Origin: Pythium myriotylum
Lineage: Eukaryota; Oomycota; Peronosporomycetes; Pythiales; Pythiaceae
DNA: 64,000 bases
NCBI GenBank assembly: GCA_023091665.1
Contig: JALJCQ010000030.1
Coordinates: 2,110,501-2,174,500 of the forward strand
Reading direction: 5' to 3'
Position 1 is the first letter of the stretch, and each line of letters opens with the position of its first letter. Made by a program: the position numbers and the translations under genes. This document shows, one piece after another, positions 1-11,258 of this stretch. The notes under the pieces are model-generated. The model searched no databases. It worked only from the letters and a program-made list of their open reading frames with translations, and had not been told where the DNA came from.

Positions 1-40
1 GTGTGTGTGTGTGTTTTTTTTTTTTTTTGGGGGGGGGGGG
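1..40. repeat. Low-complexity GT / poly-T / poly-G run
   Basis: A short (GT)n tract runs directly into a run of about 16 T and then about 12 G. It lies inside the intron that precedes the last BBS2 exon. Homopolymers this long at a window edge are prone to sequencing or assembly length errors. Confidence 0.9.
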
Positions 41-81
41 TGTTCGGAACTTGACAGCACGCTAACATATCATCTGAGCAG

Positions 82-340
82 GAATCGGATGCGCCGCTAT
101 TACTCGGAGCTTTTTACCCTCAACAACCAACTACTGGGGGAATACACGAAACGCAGTACAAACCACGAAGCCTTGCTGGAAGCTCTCAAAGAAGTGAACG
201 CAATGATCCAGCTGGCCGCACGTTTACGTTTTGGAAATGCCAAGTCAAACGTCATTGCCGCATGTCGAAAGGCAATCAAGAACAACAACATTCACGCTTT
301 GTTCTATATTGTGAAGACGGGAAAGGAGGACCATCAATAA
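82..340 (+). CDS. BBS2: BBS2, BBSome subunit, C-terminal exon (partial)
   Basis: The last exon of Bardet-Biedl syndrome 2 protein, a BBSome subunit that sorts membrane cargo in cilia and flagella. The exon follows an acceptor (CTAAC branch site near 62-66, AG at 80-81) and ends in TAA at 338-340. Its roughly 85 residues read through the conserved BBS2 tail: an RYYSEL helix, the NNQLLGEY and NHEALLEALKEVN helices, then the basic LRFGNAKSNVIAACRKAI stretch and a final NNNIHALFYIVK helix. The earlier exons lie outside the window. The reading frame continues open upstream through the homopolymer run, but that is intron sequence. The gene implies a flagellate life stage (zoospores). It is convergent with the next gene. 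Confidence 0.85.
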
Positions 341-602
341 ATCAACGGAGACAGCTCTTCATTATCATCTATCGTTTAGTCTGCGCTTGTGCCAGGGGAG
401 CCCCATTGCTTCCAGCGCTTCTTGTACGTCGCTGTGGCGTTGACGTTTGCGAGTACTCTCTGTAATCAAAGGCGAGATATCCGATGGCGTGGCTAGGGCC
501 CCCATCATGTCCTCATCAAAAGTTATACGGCGAATGATTTTCGGAGTCCTGGAATCACCAATATCGCAGTGAGTTATTTGGTCAATCCTCTAGCTGGTGA
601 TA

Positions 603-1856
603 CTAACCGCACCTGAGTTTTGGTTGTGATGCTACAGGTGTCGACAACAACGAGGTCGAACTCTGTACCCCAGCAGGTTGACGAACGGGAAGGGGTGGCT
701 TTGGAGACGGAACAATGTACTTCTTCGGGATCATCGGGTTAACAGGAATTCCTCTCTCGAAGGGTGATGGCGATGAGCGCATAGTAGGAAAGAGAGGTCG
801 TGGAGCTCCCGTCGAGAATCCAGTAACACCGTTGGCTCCAGAACCAGGAGGTAACGCGCGAATCCTATTGTTTGTCTGACCAGAAGTGGATGAAGTTCGG
901 GCATTTTGCACAATGTTCAACGTAGGCAATGCTGCGCCCTGCTTCTCTGGCGTTCGTCTCCAAACGGGTTTGTGTTTGAGTTCAAGACCAGCTTCGGACC
1001 TGAGAGCTGAAGTAGTTGAAGTCGATCTGGTCGCGTTGCCCTGGGGAAAACGAATGTTCAGCGTCACCCCCTGACTATCCACCGAAGCAGAGCTATCTTG
1101 GCCAACGTGGCGATGCTGGGCCAATGTTGAAGGCGGACGTGCATAGTTGGGGAGTTGCCACGGAAAGTCATCGTCCACGAGCGAAAAAGGGTCTGGTCGG
1201 ACCTGCGATTCCGAGCGGATGTCAGTCGAGGCGGCAGAGCCAACATCGCTATGGATTGTGGTCCCCGGTTCACTCAGGTTGGACGATTGATTGCGATCAG
1301 ATGGCTCTTGCTGTCTAAATGACGCGGTGTCCGTGTCGATCGCGTGTTTCGAATTGCCGCTTCTACCAGATTCCCGGGCAGACGTCTCGAATGTGACGTG
1401 CTTTCGAAGCAGGTGCCGTCTGGCGGCGGCAGGTTCACTGTTGTTCTCGGTGTCGCTTCTGTCGCCCGACATCACGACTCGCGTCTTCGCTTTCTTCCCG
1501 CGCGACTTGGCGGCTCGTCGCGTGCGCCCAGCGTCGCTTTCGCCGCCACTCTTGTCCGATTCCCGCGGCGCGGCGCCTTCGAGCGCGCGGATCTGTCGCT
1601 CGAGGTCTCGTTTCAGACGGCGGAAGTGCTCGTCGGGGATGGGGTTGGCGCGCGGGAGGCGGAGCAGACGCGCGGGCGGCAGGAGGCGCACGCGGCGGCG
1701 GAAGACGCGCGGCAGCAGCACGTCCAGCACCAGCAGCGCCATGCCCACGTAGAGGCACGCGCGGAAGGCCCACGAGTCCTCGTCCACGGGCAGCTTGAGC
1801 ATCCTTCCCGCCAAAGGAACTTTGAACTTGGAGAGCGAGACACTGAGGTGCTCCAC
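603..1856 (-). CDS. Unknown basic, Ser-rich protein with one membrane segment
   Basis: A single-exon frame of 417 residues that I do not recognise. One hydrophobic stretch near residues 33-48 (YVGMALLVLDVLLP) is followed at once by an Arg-rich juxtamembrane segment, which suggests a membrane anchor with the long tail in the cytosol or nucleoplasm. A short helical, charged segment (about 75-95) follows. Residues 100-417 are low in hydrophobics and rich in Ser, Arg, Gly and Pro, so probably disordered. The C-terminus has several Pro-rich patches (PKPPLPVRQP). The start is the first ATG of the frame. It is transcribed in the same direction as SEC31, whose stop lies about 120 bp upstream. A nuclear-envelope or ER anchor role is only a guess. 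Confidence 0.6.
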   Translation of the reverse strand: MEHLSVSLSKFKVPLAGRMLKLPVDEDSWAFRACLYVGMALLVLDVLLPRVFRRRVRLLPPARLLRLPRANPIPDEHFRRLKRDLERQIRALEGAAPRESDKSGGESDAGRTRRAAKSRGKKAKTRVVMSGDRSDTENNSEPAAARRHLLRKHVTFETSARESGRSGNSKHAIDTDTASFRQQEPSDRNQSSNLSEPGTTIHSDVGSAASTDIRSESQVRPDPFSLVDDDFPWQLPNYARPPSTLAQHRHVGQDSSASVDSQGVTLNIRFPQGNATRSTSTTSALRSEAGLELKHKPVWRRTPEKQGAALPTLNIVQNARTSSTSGQTNNRIRALPPGSGANGVTGFSTGAPRPLFPTMRSSPSPFERGIPVNPMIPKKYIVPSPKPPLPVRQPAGVQSSTSLLSTPVASQPKLRCG

Positions 1857-1974
1857 ATCAAATTACACGTTTATGTGGTCCACGCTAGAAATCATATGCA
1901 AACCGCGGCCGTGGCTTTGCTCGCCGACGCACTTGCCGTCCATGCGTCGATGCCCGGCGGCTGCGCGCCAAGCT

Positions 1975-4900
1975 TTATCTAAAGCGCTTGAGCGAGATGT
2001 GGATGAGCGACTTGAGCCCCTTGAGCCAGTCCTTGTGCTGCGCCCAGTCTGTGCCCGTGAGCGCCGCGTGGATCGACTGCGCCGACGCGAAATCGCGTTG
2101 CGCAAAGCAGTTGACCATCTCGTGGAGCCGGCCCACGACCGAGGGCGAGAGGTCCCCGACGTTGAGCTTCGTAAACATGACCTCCTTGCTCTTGTGAATC
2201 TCCGCCATCTGCTTCTGCTCCAACTACAAATATGAAATCAGTCTCGTGCAAGAGGACTCGACTCGGCTAGATCCACGCACCATGGTGAGAGGCAGGCTGG
2301 CAAGCTGGGCAATGATGTCATTGAACGCGTTGACGATAGGCATGTCCTGGGCCGACACGTTCTCAGTGCTGCCGGGTATCACGTTCTCGAACTTGTTCGG
2401 TTGCTGCGGAGCGGCGCCCATGGGCGATAGCACAGCCGTCGTCGCGTTGCCATACTTCAGCGTCAGATCCTTGTTCCCCACACTACTCACGAAACCGTCC
2501 TTCTTCTGTGCGTTCATGTCGACTGACGGCTTGGCAATTCGAGACGACGCCAGGGATGTCTGTGCAGTCAGCGGGTTCACGCCAGTACTCTGGGGCACTG
2601 CCGGCGAGCCGCCCACGCCGAATGCAGACGGTGCCCCATAGCCTACAGCCGATGATCCGGTCGATGGTGGGCCCGAAAAGCCCGGTCCAGGCTGACCAGG
2701 ATAGGCCGGCTGGGTAGGGCGTGCACCAAATCCGGTTTGCTGGCCAGGATATGCGGGCTGCGCAGGCTGCTGCGGTGCACCGTAGGGAGACGGTTGTTGC
2801 GGTGCACCGTAACTTGTCTGGGCAGTCTGTCCAGGATATTGCTGCTGACCAGGATAGGCAGCTTGTTGTTGACCCGTGAATGAGGGCTGCTGTGGCTGTG
2901 CTCCGTATCCACTAGGCAGGGCAGAACCCCCATAGGCTCCAGGTTGCGGCGGTAGGTTGTTCTGTGGGCGACCATAGCTCGCATTTGGCCCTCGAGCTTG
3001 GGGTTGTTGATAAGGCGTTGGAGTTGGCGCTGCTGCCCCATATCCTGGTTGTGCTGGCTGCGTAGATCCGAATCCCCCCACGCCACCAGGGTTAGCCCCG
3101 TAGCCCCCTGCAACCGGCTGAGCACCGTAGGCACCAGCGCCTTGCGTGCCGTAATGGTTTGTCGCTGAAGCGGCCCCTCCGTACTGGGCGGCCCCATACG
3201 TATTCTGTTGCTTGCCGTACCCCTGTATTTGCTGAAGCTGCTGGGCTGACACCGCAACGACATTGACCACGTCGAACGGGAACGGCGGTGGCTGGTATCC
3301 AGGGACCGGGGCGGCGTTGAAGATGCGGTCGCGGAGGATCGCACAGCTGATGTCCGCAAATCGAGCATACTTTCCAGCGATGTCCAATCGTCCTTGGGCT
3401 GCCATCTGAAGGAACGAACAGTTCAACGTTAGGGCGGAGACACCAACCTGCAATCACGCATATCACGTACCAGTGACGAATACTCAGCAAAGCGGCTGGC
3501 AACATCAGGACCCATTTGCTGATCCGGCTGATCAATAGCCTGCGAAAAAATGGAGACTTTCTCCACGAGTCGCTGAAGAGCGAACGTGTGCCCTCGAGAT
3601 TTTGCTTCGAGTTCACTCTCGCGAACCCACGCAGACACTGTCTTCTCAACGTTCACAGCACACATGTAGCAGAGTGTTGCCGAGTGTAGATCACCCGAGG
3701 ACTCAAGTCGCAAAGCAAGCTTATCACAAAGCGACGGGAACTCTTCGCTTTTCGCATATGTGCTCAGAATGGCAAGGGTCTGGCGCCAGTCGACCAGATC
3801 AGCCTGTTCCACGAGACCGTGAAGCTCATTCTTGATTATTGCCGACACAACTTTCATCACTGGACGAGTCTGCTGGGCAAAGAAAGCGCGCTGCGTTTTT
3901 TCCCACAGTTCAGGCCCGCCGCATGACGCGAGCAAAAGCGCATCAGCAAACTGGTTGTAATGGAGGCAACAATTGACGGCAACTTCAAAATTGCCGACGA
4001 GGAGGGCTTGCATCAGGGTGGACTCCGATTGCTCTGTGTACAATGGGGAAGGAGAGACATCTAGTCGTGGGCTATCGTCCTCAATCGATGGCTTTGGAAG
4101 TGAGGCACCGATAGAAGACATGCCATCCAGTGGAGATGCATCCGACTGAGGCGGCTGGTAGTCGGATGAGAACACGTCTTCGGCGCCGAGACCCGCCTAA
4201 ACCACCACCAAGTGAAGTTAGTTTATAGTTGCAAACACTGATACGAATATCGCTCACATCAATGCGTTGGTTGAGGAGTTCACCTTCCGGCACCAAAGAT
4301 GGCTGAACCTCTTGCTGGGGGTTGAACTTGGCGTTTAGCTGGTTGATCTGCTCCGCATCCAACCCCAAGTGAAGGAGCAGGTGCTGGCGGGCATCTTTCT
4401 CAAATAGGATTTTCATGAAGTTCCACACGCTGCGCTCCTGTTCGGTAGCTGCCGTCGTAATCTTGCGTTCGCAATGGCCCTTAAAATCTCCCGATTCAAG
4501 AGAACGATCGAGCTCTTCCGCCTCAGCAACTAGAGCTCCTTCAGTCGCAATGCGATGAATATGAATGAGCCGGCGGCGATCCGTGTTGGGTCCAGCAGGC
4601 TCCTTGGGGTTCGAAATCGTAACAAGCTTGCCTCCAAAACCGAACGTTGCACCCGCTGGTCGGCGCATCCATTTGGGCGGACGAACTTCAGGGTTGCCAC
4701 CACCAGAAAGACCCCATACCTGCACTTTACCATCCAACGTGCAGGCTGATGCGACAGCAGGGATCTTGGGAGACCACTGTACGTTCCATCGTCGCTGGCC
4801 AGCACCACCACCGAAGAATTGGTCGGAGCCCATTGTAGGAGCATGCGTGCTCTCAGTTGGGAACTCATAAACGACTTTGCGAGTGTAGAGATCCCAAACC

Positions 4901-5796
4901 AGCGTGCGGTTGTCCTTCGCACACGACATAAGGAGACCTGGATCGTTCGGGCACCACGAAAGCGATAGCACTCCGGCCGAGTGATCGTGGAATTCGGCAA
5001 CAGGCGTTGACGTCGAGTTTCGCAAGTCCCAAAGCTTTACAACCGGTCGATGGTCATCACCCGATGCAGTCGCAATATGGAGACCCTCGTTGGGGTTCCA
5101 CGCAACCGCAGACACCATGCCGCGCTGCGGATCGCGCAATTCGCACCACGGCTTCTTCTGCTTCAGATCCCAGACCATGACGGAGCCATTTTGCGAACCA
5201 GTCGCGATAATGTAGTTCACCTGTGTGTTCCACGCAACGCTTGTGATTTCGTTGACTTGTTGCTGCGCTTGCGCGAGACTGCCTCCGCTCGGCGTGAAGA
5301 CGGCTGGATTCTGGAGCTTGTCCAGAGACATGATGTACACCTCGCCATCACTGCCACCGGTAGCCAAAAGATGCGAGCTGTCATCGTGCGGGTTGAACTG
5401 GAGCGCGTTGACCGAGCCCTTGTGGCGCGGGATGCGAGCAATCTCGGAAGATGCTCCTTCCGAGTTATCGTGCTCGATCATACTCTTGGGGTTCCACAGC
5501 GTGACCGTGCCGTCCGCCATACCACCGGCCACGATGCCGTAGGGGCACGCTTCGTGCTGCTTCGCAATGTCACGCCAGGCGAGGCTCGTGAAGCGAGAGG
5601 GCGTCTTGACGGATCCCAGCGTGAGCATGTTGGTGCTCGGATCGCTGAAGTCCATCGAGACGAGCTTGAACTCACCGCCCGTATTCTCGAACGAGCCGCC
5701 ATCTCCCTTGGACCCCAGCGCGAGCAAGTCAGCTCGGCGGCGCACGGGGCTCCACGCCACGGCTGCGTTCGCGTGGATCTCCTTCAGCAGCGACAT
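1975..5796 (-). CDS. SEC31: SEC31, COPII outer-coat subunit
   Basis: Outer cage component of COPII vesicles that bud from the ER. Four exons: 5796-4258, 4196-3471, 3405-2281 and 2223-1975. The introns are 61, 65 and 57 nt with GT-AG ends and all keep the frame. The product is about 1,212 residues, normal for the family. Residues 1-340 form the WD40 propeller (start MSLLKEI, repeats such as VAWNPNEG and LSWCPNDPG). The alpha-solenoid domain follows at about 400-750. A Gln/Pro/Gly/Ala/Tyr-rich disordered region (about 790-1010, many AYPGQQ-like units) binds Sec23 in known homologues. The last exon carries the conserved C-terminal helical domain (KLNVGDLSPSVV). It is head-to-head with the BRCT gene. 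Confidence 0.95.
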
Positions 5797-6048
5797 TGCG
5801 CTTCTTGTCTTCTGACGCGTAGCGCTCGAGGGGCTCAGTCGATCTTTGCCCTCCCCGAAGTGCCTTTCCTAATAATTTTACCCAATCATCGAATACATTA
5901 CACACCATTATCATCCAATCATATTTTGCCACTCATGCCTCATCCAAAGTTCAGCTGATCGACCGTAACCGTCCAGGTTACACTTCTGTGCGAACTTAGC
6001 CTCGACAGCAATCCTGGTTTGGCGGGAACCAGGCCAACTTCGAATGGG
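5797..6048. promoter_or_regulatory. Shared upstream region of SEC31 and BRCT gene
   Basis: 252 bp separate the two diverging start codons. The middle is AT-rich and carries CCAAT-type pentamers (CCCAATCATC near 5880 and ATCCAATCAT near 5915). No other feature is evident. Promoter function is inferred from position only. Confidence 0.4.
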
Positions 6049-9000
6049 ATGCGTCTCCGCTCGCTCTACGACCGATGCTGCGTCTACGTGTGTCCGGACG
6101 CGCTCGCCAGCAGCGACTTTGAGCTGCTCGAGTGCTGTCTGCGCGACGGCGGCGCCGTGCTCCTGGACGACCCGCTCGCATTGGGCGTGACCCACGTCGT
6201 TTGCGACCCGAGCCAGCACGCGCGCTTCGCCCCTGGTCTCCGCGAACGCTTCTACGCGATCGTGCGGCCTGAGTGGGTGTTCCGCTCGTTCGTGCTGCAG
6301 AAAGTCCTCCCCGTGGATAAGTTCAGCGCCGACCCGCGACGCTTCTTCTCGACGCTGGCGATCGCTGCCGGTTCCATCGACAAGGACCCACGCCGAGTCA
6401 TCGACGGGCTCATCGCCCATTTTGGCGGCCAGACTGTAGACGACGCGAGTAATGTTGGCGGAGCTACCCACATATTATCTCCCGACGGGACCCCGACAGA
6501 AGCCGCTTCCATAGCTGAGCAGCGGGCGTTCCAGGTATCGTACACTGAAGCTGACGTCATCAGACAGGTGCAACTATGGAGTCAGTGGCTTGAAGAGCGC
6601 CCCGTCAGTCTTGACTTCTCATTGCCTGGTTGTTTGGTCGCTCATGTCGGCAAATGCGCCGGACTAAGTGAGACGTTTCACGTCAACTACGCCTGGATTG
6701 AAGAGTGTGTTCGCAGGAAAAGTCGCGTCGGAGAGGCTGCTTTCTCGAGAAGTCCGGCGGTTCTTACGAATGACGATTTCCCTAGCTGGAAAAGTTGCCC
6801 AGATATCAAACTGGAAGACATGGATTTCACCCAGGTTGCTTCAGTGTACTTGAACTCCAGTTCAACCAGCGCTTCCATCACGGGCGAGCTCGCTGCTATT
6901 CGGAAGTTGTCTCCTGAGAGGATTGCAGTAATGCAGACGACATTGGCAGGGGCGATCGTGCTTCTTGCACAGCACATTCCGCTTCAGCTTAAGGATCCAG
7001 TTGCAGAGATTCTGAAAGCTGCCAAAGCCAAAGTTGCAAACGTGCCCCTCGGCGATTCGTATCCTGAAATTGTTCGCAAAGTTGTCACGAATGCATCATT
7101 TGTTGTGTGTCGATATCAGTCGGGCTTGGAGTATGAAGAGGCTCTGCGTCAGAAGAAGAAAGTTGTGAGTCCATACTGGGTACTCACTGGCATAGGTAAG
7201 CACACCTGAACTCTCGCGAACCCCTGTTGGATTTGCTGTTGATGCCCGACTTTAGACAGCTTAAGTGATAGCAGTGGCATGAGAGAAGCGTTGATGCAGC
7301 CTATCAAAAGTTGTGGAGGTATCAATGGCATGGATAGCTTGGTTATTACTCTCTCTGGTTTCAACAGTCGAACCGAGCCGACTCGCGAGGACGTGCAAAC
7401 GGCGATCCAGGCAACCGGAGCCTGCGTTCTGCCTGTGTTGTCCCGCTCCCACTCAACCCACCTGCTATGCTACGAGGCGAAAGGAGAGAAATTCAAGAAG
7501 GCGCAGAGTTGGAACTTCGACAATATTCTCAGCCCGGAGGTAAATTTCGCTTGTCGGGGAATGGCTGGGCAAGGATCGCCCAACTGATGCATGTCTGTGT
7601 AGTGGCTGTTGGAATGTATTCGTGAGTGGGGGCTTGCTTCTGAGACTCAGTTTAGAATTGGAAGTACGTGTGCAGATGCAACCAACGTAGAAATCGAGCA
7701 AGGAGCAAACGCAGGAGATGGCAATGGCAAAGAGAGTGGAGTTCCTCCCGGTGAAGATCAGCTAGCACCTGTCTCGCACGAGGATAAAACGGCGCCTTCC
7801 CGATTTGATGTTCATGAAATACTTGACGAATTGAACGAACCGACGCCTAAGGCACAACAGGGGACAAGGGGGGCGCTCAAGCTCGACGCTGAAGGTGCTG
7901 CAGAGGTGTCAACCAAGTTATTCGACACACCTGGCAAAACCACTCGTAGGCGAGCGTCCCGCGCTTCCAGTGGGGATGACAAGCAGGTTAGTGTGGATGG
8001 GAGTATCCCAGACGATTTCGAGTTCAAGTTTGGCAGGAAGGGCCGACCTAAAGGCAAAGCTCATCCAACCGACAAGAAAGTACTGTTTGAAGAAAGAGAA
8101 CCAGACAGCGAGTCCAGCACTATCAAGGGTCGGAGGGGTTCAAAACGGCAAAGTAGGGGAGCTGCTCCTGAAACACCATCAGAATGTCATGAAGATGAGA
8201 CAGCCGTTCCCACTAGGAACGATCTTGAGGCACACGGAAGACGTAAAGCAGGTGAATCTGTGTCCGCGGTAAACACTAAGGTGCGAAACGGCGTTCGATT
8301 CAACGCCTATGCTGTGGTAGCTGGGTTGACTGGAGTATGTCTTGTGCAGCCTGTCGCAACTGCCCGCAAACGGAAATCTAAAGAGCCGGCGACGCATTCT
8401 AATGCCGTTTCCGACGTTGACGGGCACCAGACGATTTCACAAGCATCATCGAAAAAGAAAAAGTCAGAAGCGGCTGTGGAGCGTTCACCGCCGGTAGCAG
8501 GATCAAACGCAGAGAGTTCCAAAGGACGTGTTTTTCTCCTCACCGGCAGTCGAGAAGAATGCGCCATCAATGAGTCCCTAATTATCTCCCTTGGCGGGAC
8601 TGTAAGTCAAGTTCCAGGTCGGATCTTCGACCCGAAGTGTACCCACATCATCACAAGCGAGCTCAAGCGAACGGAAAAATTTGTCGCAGGCTGCGCTGCC
8701 GGAAAGGTACGATCGAAGTGTCAATCTAGCAAATGTGAATATGCCTCTCAACAAGAAATGTGGTTGTGCAGTGGATCTTGAAGCAGTCATACCTCGATGC
8801 AAGCTCAGCGGCGGGGAAATTTGTCGATGAATCAGAGCACGAGTGGGGTGTGAAGGAGGGCGACATTAACGGCATGGATCCTCGCATCTGGCCTCCCGTG
8901 TGTGGGTTCTGGCGCGCTGCCCGGTCGACTGAGCCGTTGTCAAAGGGCGCTTTTGAAGGGTGGCGCTTCCTAGTCCACCCAAAAACTGTGCCTCCGGCAG

Positions 9001-9260
9001 ATATGTGCGAGCGCGTGATAGCAGCTGCTGATGGTGAGACGATCCCACTGACGAGCTCACTCGACCTAACTGCTCTTGTCGCAACCTCAACCAAGCAGAA
9101 ACCAGTCGTTGCGCTCGTGCACGCAGATCTTTCCTCTCGGGACTCATGGCTCAAAAAGTTCAAAGCAAGTGGTGTGCGGTGCATTAATGCCAGCTTCCTC
9201 ATCGACTATCTCACGAAAGACCAGACCAACCGCCCAAGAGTGGAGGAATATCTACTCTGA
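6049..9260 (+). CDS. Six-BRCT genome-stability protein (PTIP/Brc1/Rtt107 type)
   Basis: Four exons (to 7195, 7256-7539, 7603-8706, 8772-9260) encode about 1,007 residues. The first in-frame ATG is 6049; the open frame upstream starts with TTG. Four BRCT-like units lie in the N-terminal half: one from CVYVCPDAL with WVFRSFV, a second around HFGGQTV with AWIEECV, a third ending SPYWVLTG, and a fourth LVITLSGF to WLLECIREW. A basic, Ser/Thr-rich linker follows. The C-terminal pair starts at RVFLLTGSREE and includes the Trp-containing WILKQSYLD helix. This 4+2 plan is that of fission-yeast Brc1, budding-yeast Rtt107 and, loosely, animal PTIP, scaffolds recruited to phosphorylated H2A at damaged forks. 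The Thr-Gly of the fifth repeat matches the phosphate-binding position. TopBP1 is a less likely alternative. Confidence 0.8.
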
Positions 9261-9266
9261 GTTGCT

Positions 9267-9714
9267 TCACTCATCGTTCTCGAGGAGGTCGCTTTCGCCT
9301 TTGTACAGCTAATATAGAGTCAGTCAAGTGGGAGGGCGAAGCAGCTTGATCTCCCAAACTCACCTCGGAGAACCGGGAGTAGCCCCCAACGAGCACTTTG
9401 ACCTGTGGTTTGCTGTCTTCTCCTTCTAGCACCACGCTCAGTCTCGAGAGGAAACGCTTCGCGCAGAGGGGTCCTCGCACTTGGCTCAACATGCAGTGGA
9501 ACACGACCTGCTCGGCGCCTTTGAACTGCACAACGAGATCATCCACCACGGCATCATCCCGGAATTTGAACTCGGGGACGTTGACGGCCGTGCGGATGTG
9601 ACCACCAGCGAAGTCGACATCGCGCACATCGACGACCACGGGTAGCTGGCCCGTGGTGCGGCGCAGCGCAGCCGCGAGTTCCGACGGCGCGATGTATTCA
9701 GGCCGCAAGTCCAT
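9267..9714 (-). CDS. Small Cdc25/Acr2-type rhodanese-fold phosphatase
   Basis: Two exons (9714-9364 and 9308-9267, intron 55 nt) give about 130 residues. The fold is a single rhodanese domain: VVVDVRDVDFAGGHI, then the active-site loop FHCMLSQVRGP (Cys nucleophile, Arg at +6), then a conserved VLVGGYSRF end. This matches the stand-alone Cdc25 catalytic domain of plants and algae, whose members act as tyrosine phosphatases or arsenate reductases. The sequence alone does not choose between these. The start is placed at MDLRPEY because it fits the family N-terminus, although the frame is open further upstream. It is head-to-head with the coiled-coil gene (173 bp apart) and convergent with the BRCT gene, 6 bp between stop codons. 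Confidence 0.8.
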
Positions 9715-9887
9715 TTGTATCGGGGTGAAAGAGAGGAACAATGGATGAGTGCATGGGGCCGGTTCTAAGAGAATGCGATGGAAAAGAAGGCTGGTGCCGT
9801 TGTGGGTTATGGTGCACGACAAGCTATTGAGTGCGAAAGGACGCGGCGGTCTGAGGCGATCGAGGACTAGACTCGTCGAGTCCGGCA

Positions 9888-10979
9888 ATGGCCGCAGCGT
9901 CAGGTCTCGAAGAAGTCGACGATAAGTTTGAGCGCCAATGCCTGAGAGAGATCGAGTTATTGCACGACCAGGTGAGCAGCCGCCGAGGCGAGAGGCGAAT
10001 CGTCAGAGGCTCACGCTGTGGGACGTGGGATGACCTCTAGCTGAGTGAGAGCGAGGAAGAGAGAGGGCTGTTGCGGCGCAAGATCCACGTCTTGACAGCG
10101 CACCTGACCGAAACGACGAGCGAGGTTGAACGCCGCACGGTGCTGTGCAACGAAGCGATCGAGCGCGCCGAGCGCGCGGAGGCCCAACTAGGAGACGCGG
10201 CGAAGGCGCTTCTTAGCCGCGAAATGCGGATCCACGAACTCACCCAGCAAGTGCAAAAACTGGAGGCAGTGCGAAAAGAGGAGGAACAAGCCAGAGACCA
10301 CTGGGAGCGGGAGTTTTTCGCCGCGAAGGACGACGCTACTCGTGCGACCCGAGTGGCAAACCAGCTGAAGGACAAGCTTGAAGATCGCGGGATTGAACTT
10401 GCTGGATGGAAGACCAAGCTGCAGCTGGCAGTTCAAGCTGCCCAAGATCTCAAGAAGGAACTGGAGGGTTCCAAAGCTCACGAAACCCAGCTCGAGTCAG
10501 AGGTGAAGAGGCTTAGACTAGAGCAGAGCAAGTCCGATGAACAATGGAAGAAAAAGCTCGCGAGAAGAGACAGAGCAGTTCTCGCATTAGAGTCACAGGT
10601 CAGCGAACTGAAATTTGCACAAGAACGCGTCGACGAGCGAGCTCGTGAGATGCAGGAGAAAGAGACGCAATCGAGATCCAGCGAAGTGACTCAGCAACTT
10701 GAACGGCGCCGTCAGCTGCTAGGTCTCGAGGATCAGATTCGTCAGATCAGTACTGCACTTGAGAAGTCCAAGGTTAAGGAGATACTGCTCCAGCGGGAGC
10801 TATGTCGCCTTCGCGAGGAACTCTTGTTGTGTGATTCCCAACGAAAGACAGACCATCGACGTCAGGAGCAGCTCCTCAAGGGCAAAGAAAAGCAGATGGC
10901 ATTTGTCTGGCAGAAGTATGTCGAATCCATGGCGTCGAGCAGCAGGAGTGGTCCAATGAACACTTCATCGATTGAGTGA
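9888..10979 (+). CDS. Coiled-coil protein of unknown function
   Basis: Two exons (9888-9971, 10041-10979) encode 340 residues that are almost wholly heptad-type helix from about residue 25 to 320, rich in Glu, Gln, Arg and Leu with no membrane segment. The short first exon (MAASGLEEVDDKFERQ) is joined in phase across a 69-nt intron whose acceptor precedes LSESEEERGLL. No catalytic motif is visible. The length and uniform coiled coil resemble small axonemal or centriolar CCDC proteins, but composition alone makes such a match weak, so I give no name. Confidence 0.7.
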
Positions 10980-11258
10980 TCCTCACAACGGGAAAGACAC
11001 AAATAGTGGCGCAGCATCCTCTACGTTAAAGAAGTCGTTTCACTGTCGAGCAGCCTCGCCTCTGACAGACACTCCCAGGACCAAGGAGTGTGATCAATAT
11101 ATAGAACCCCAAGATAGATCAATCGCGAGTGTGCTGCTGGCGCCGTGATATCGCAGCGTGTCAGGCTGGGCCACGGTCTTGCGAGCGGCTCGCGGCACAC
11201 AGGGTATGCCCACCAACTCCCAGCACACCCTCGACGAGCTTGTTGGTTAATAAAGGCC

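Noticed and set aside
1344..1982. 212-codon plus-strand frame opposite the unknown membrane protein
   Set aside because: No recognisable motif, and it would overlap fully with a longer frame that has a clear membrane segment and start.
5050..5958. 302-codon plus-strand frame antisense to SEC31
   Set aside because: It lies opposite the WD40 exon, is Arg/His-rich and has no family resemblance; the opposite strand is unambiguously SEC31.
6019..6048. Upstream start of the BRCT gene
   Set aside because: The frame is open to 6019 but begins with TTG; the first ATG in frame is 6049.
6668..6853. RxLR-type effector signals
   Set aside because: Only chance RFLR-like words in shadow frames, without a signal peptide at the right distance. 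No frame in the window combines a signal peptide with an RxLR-dEER pattern.
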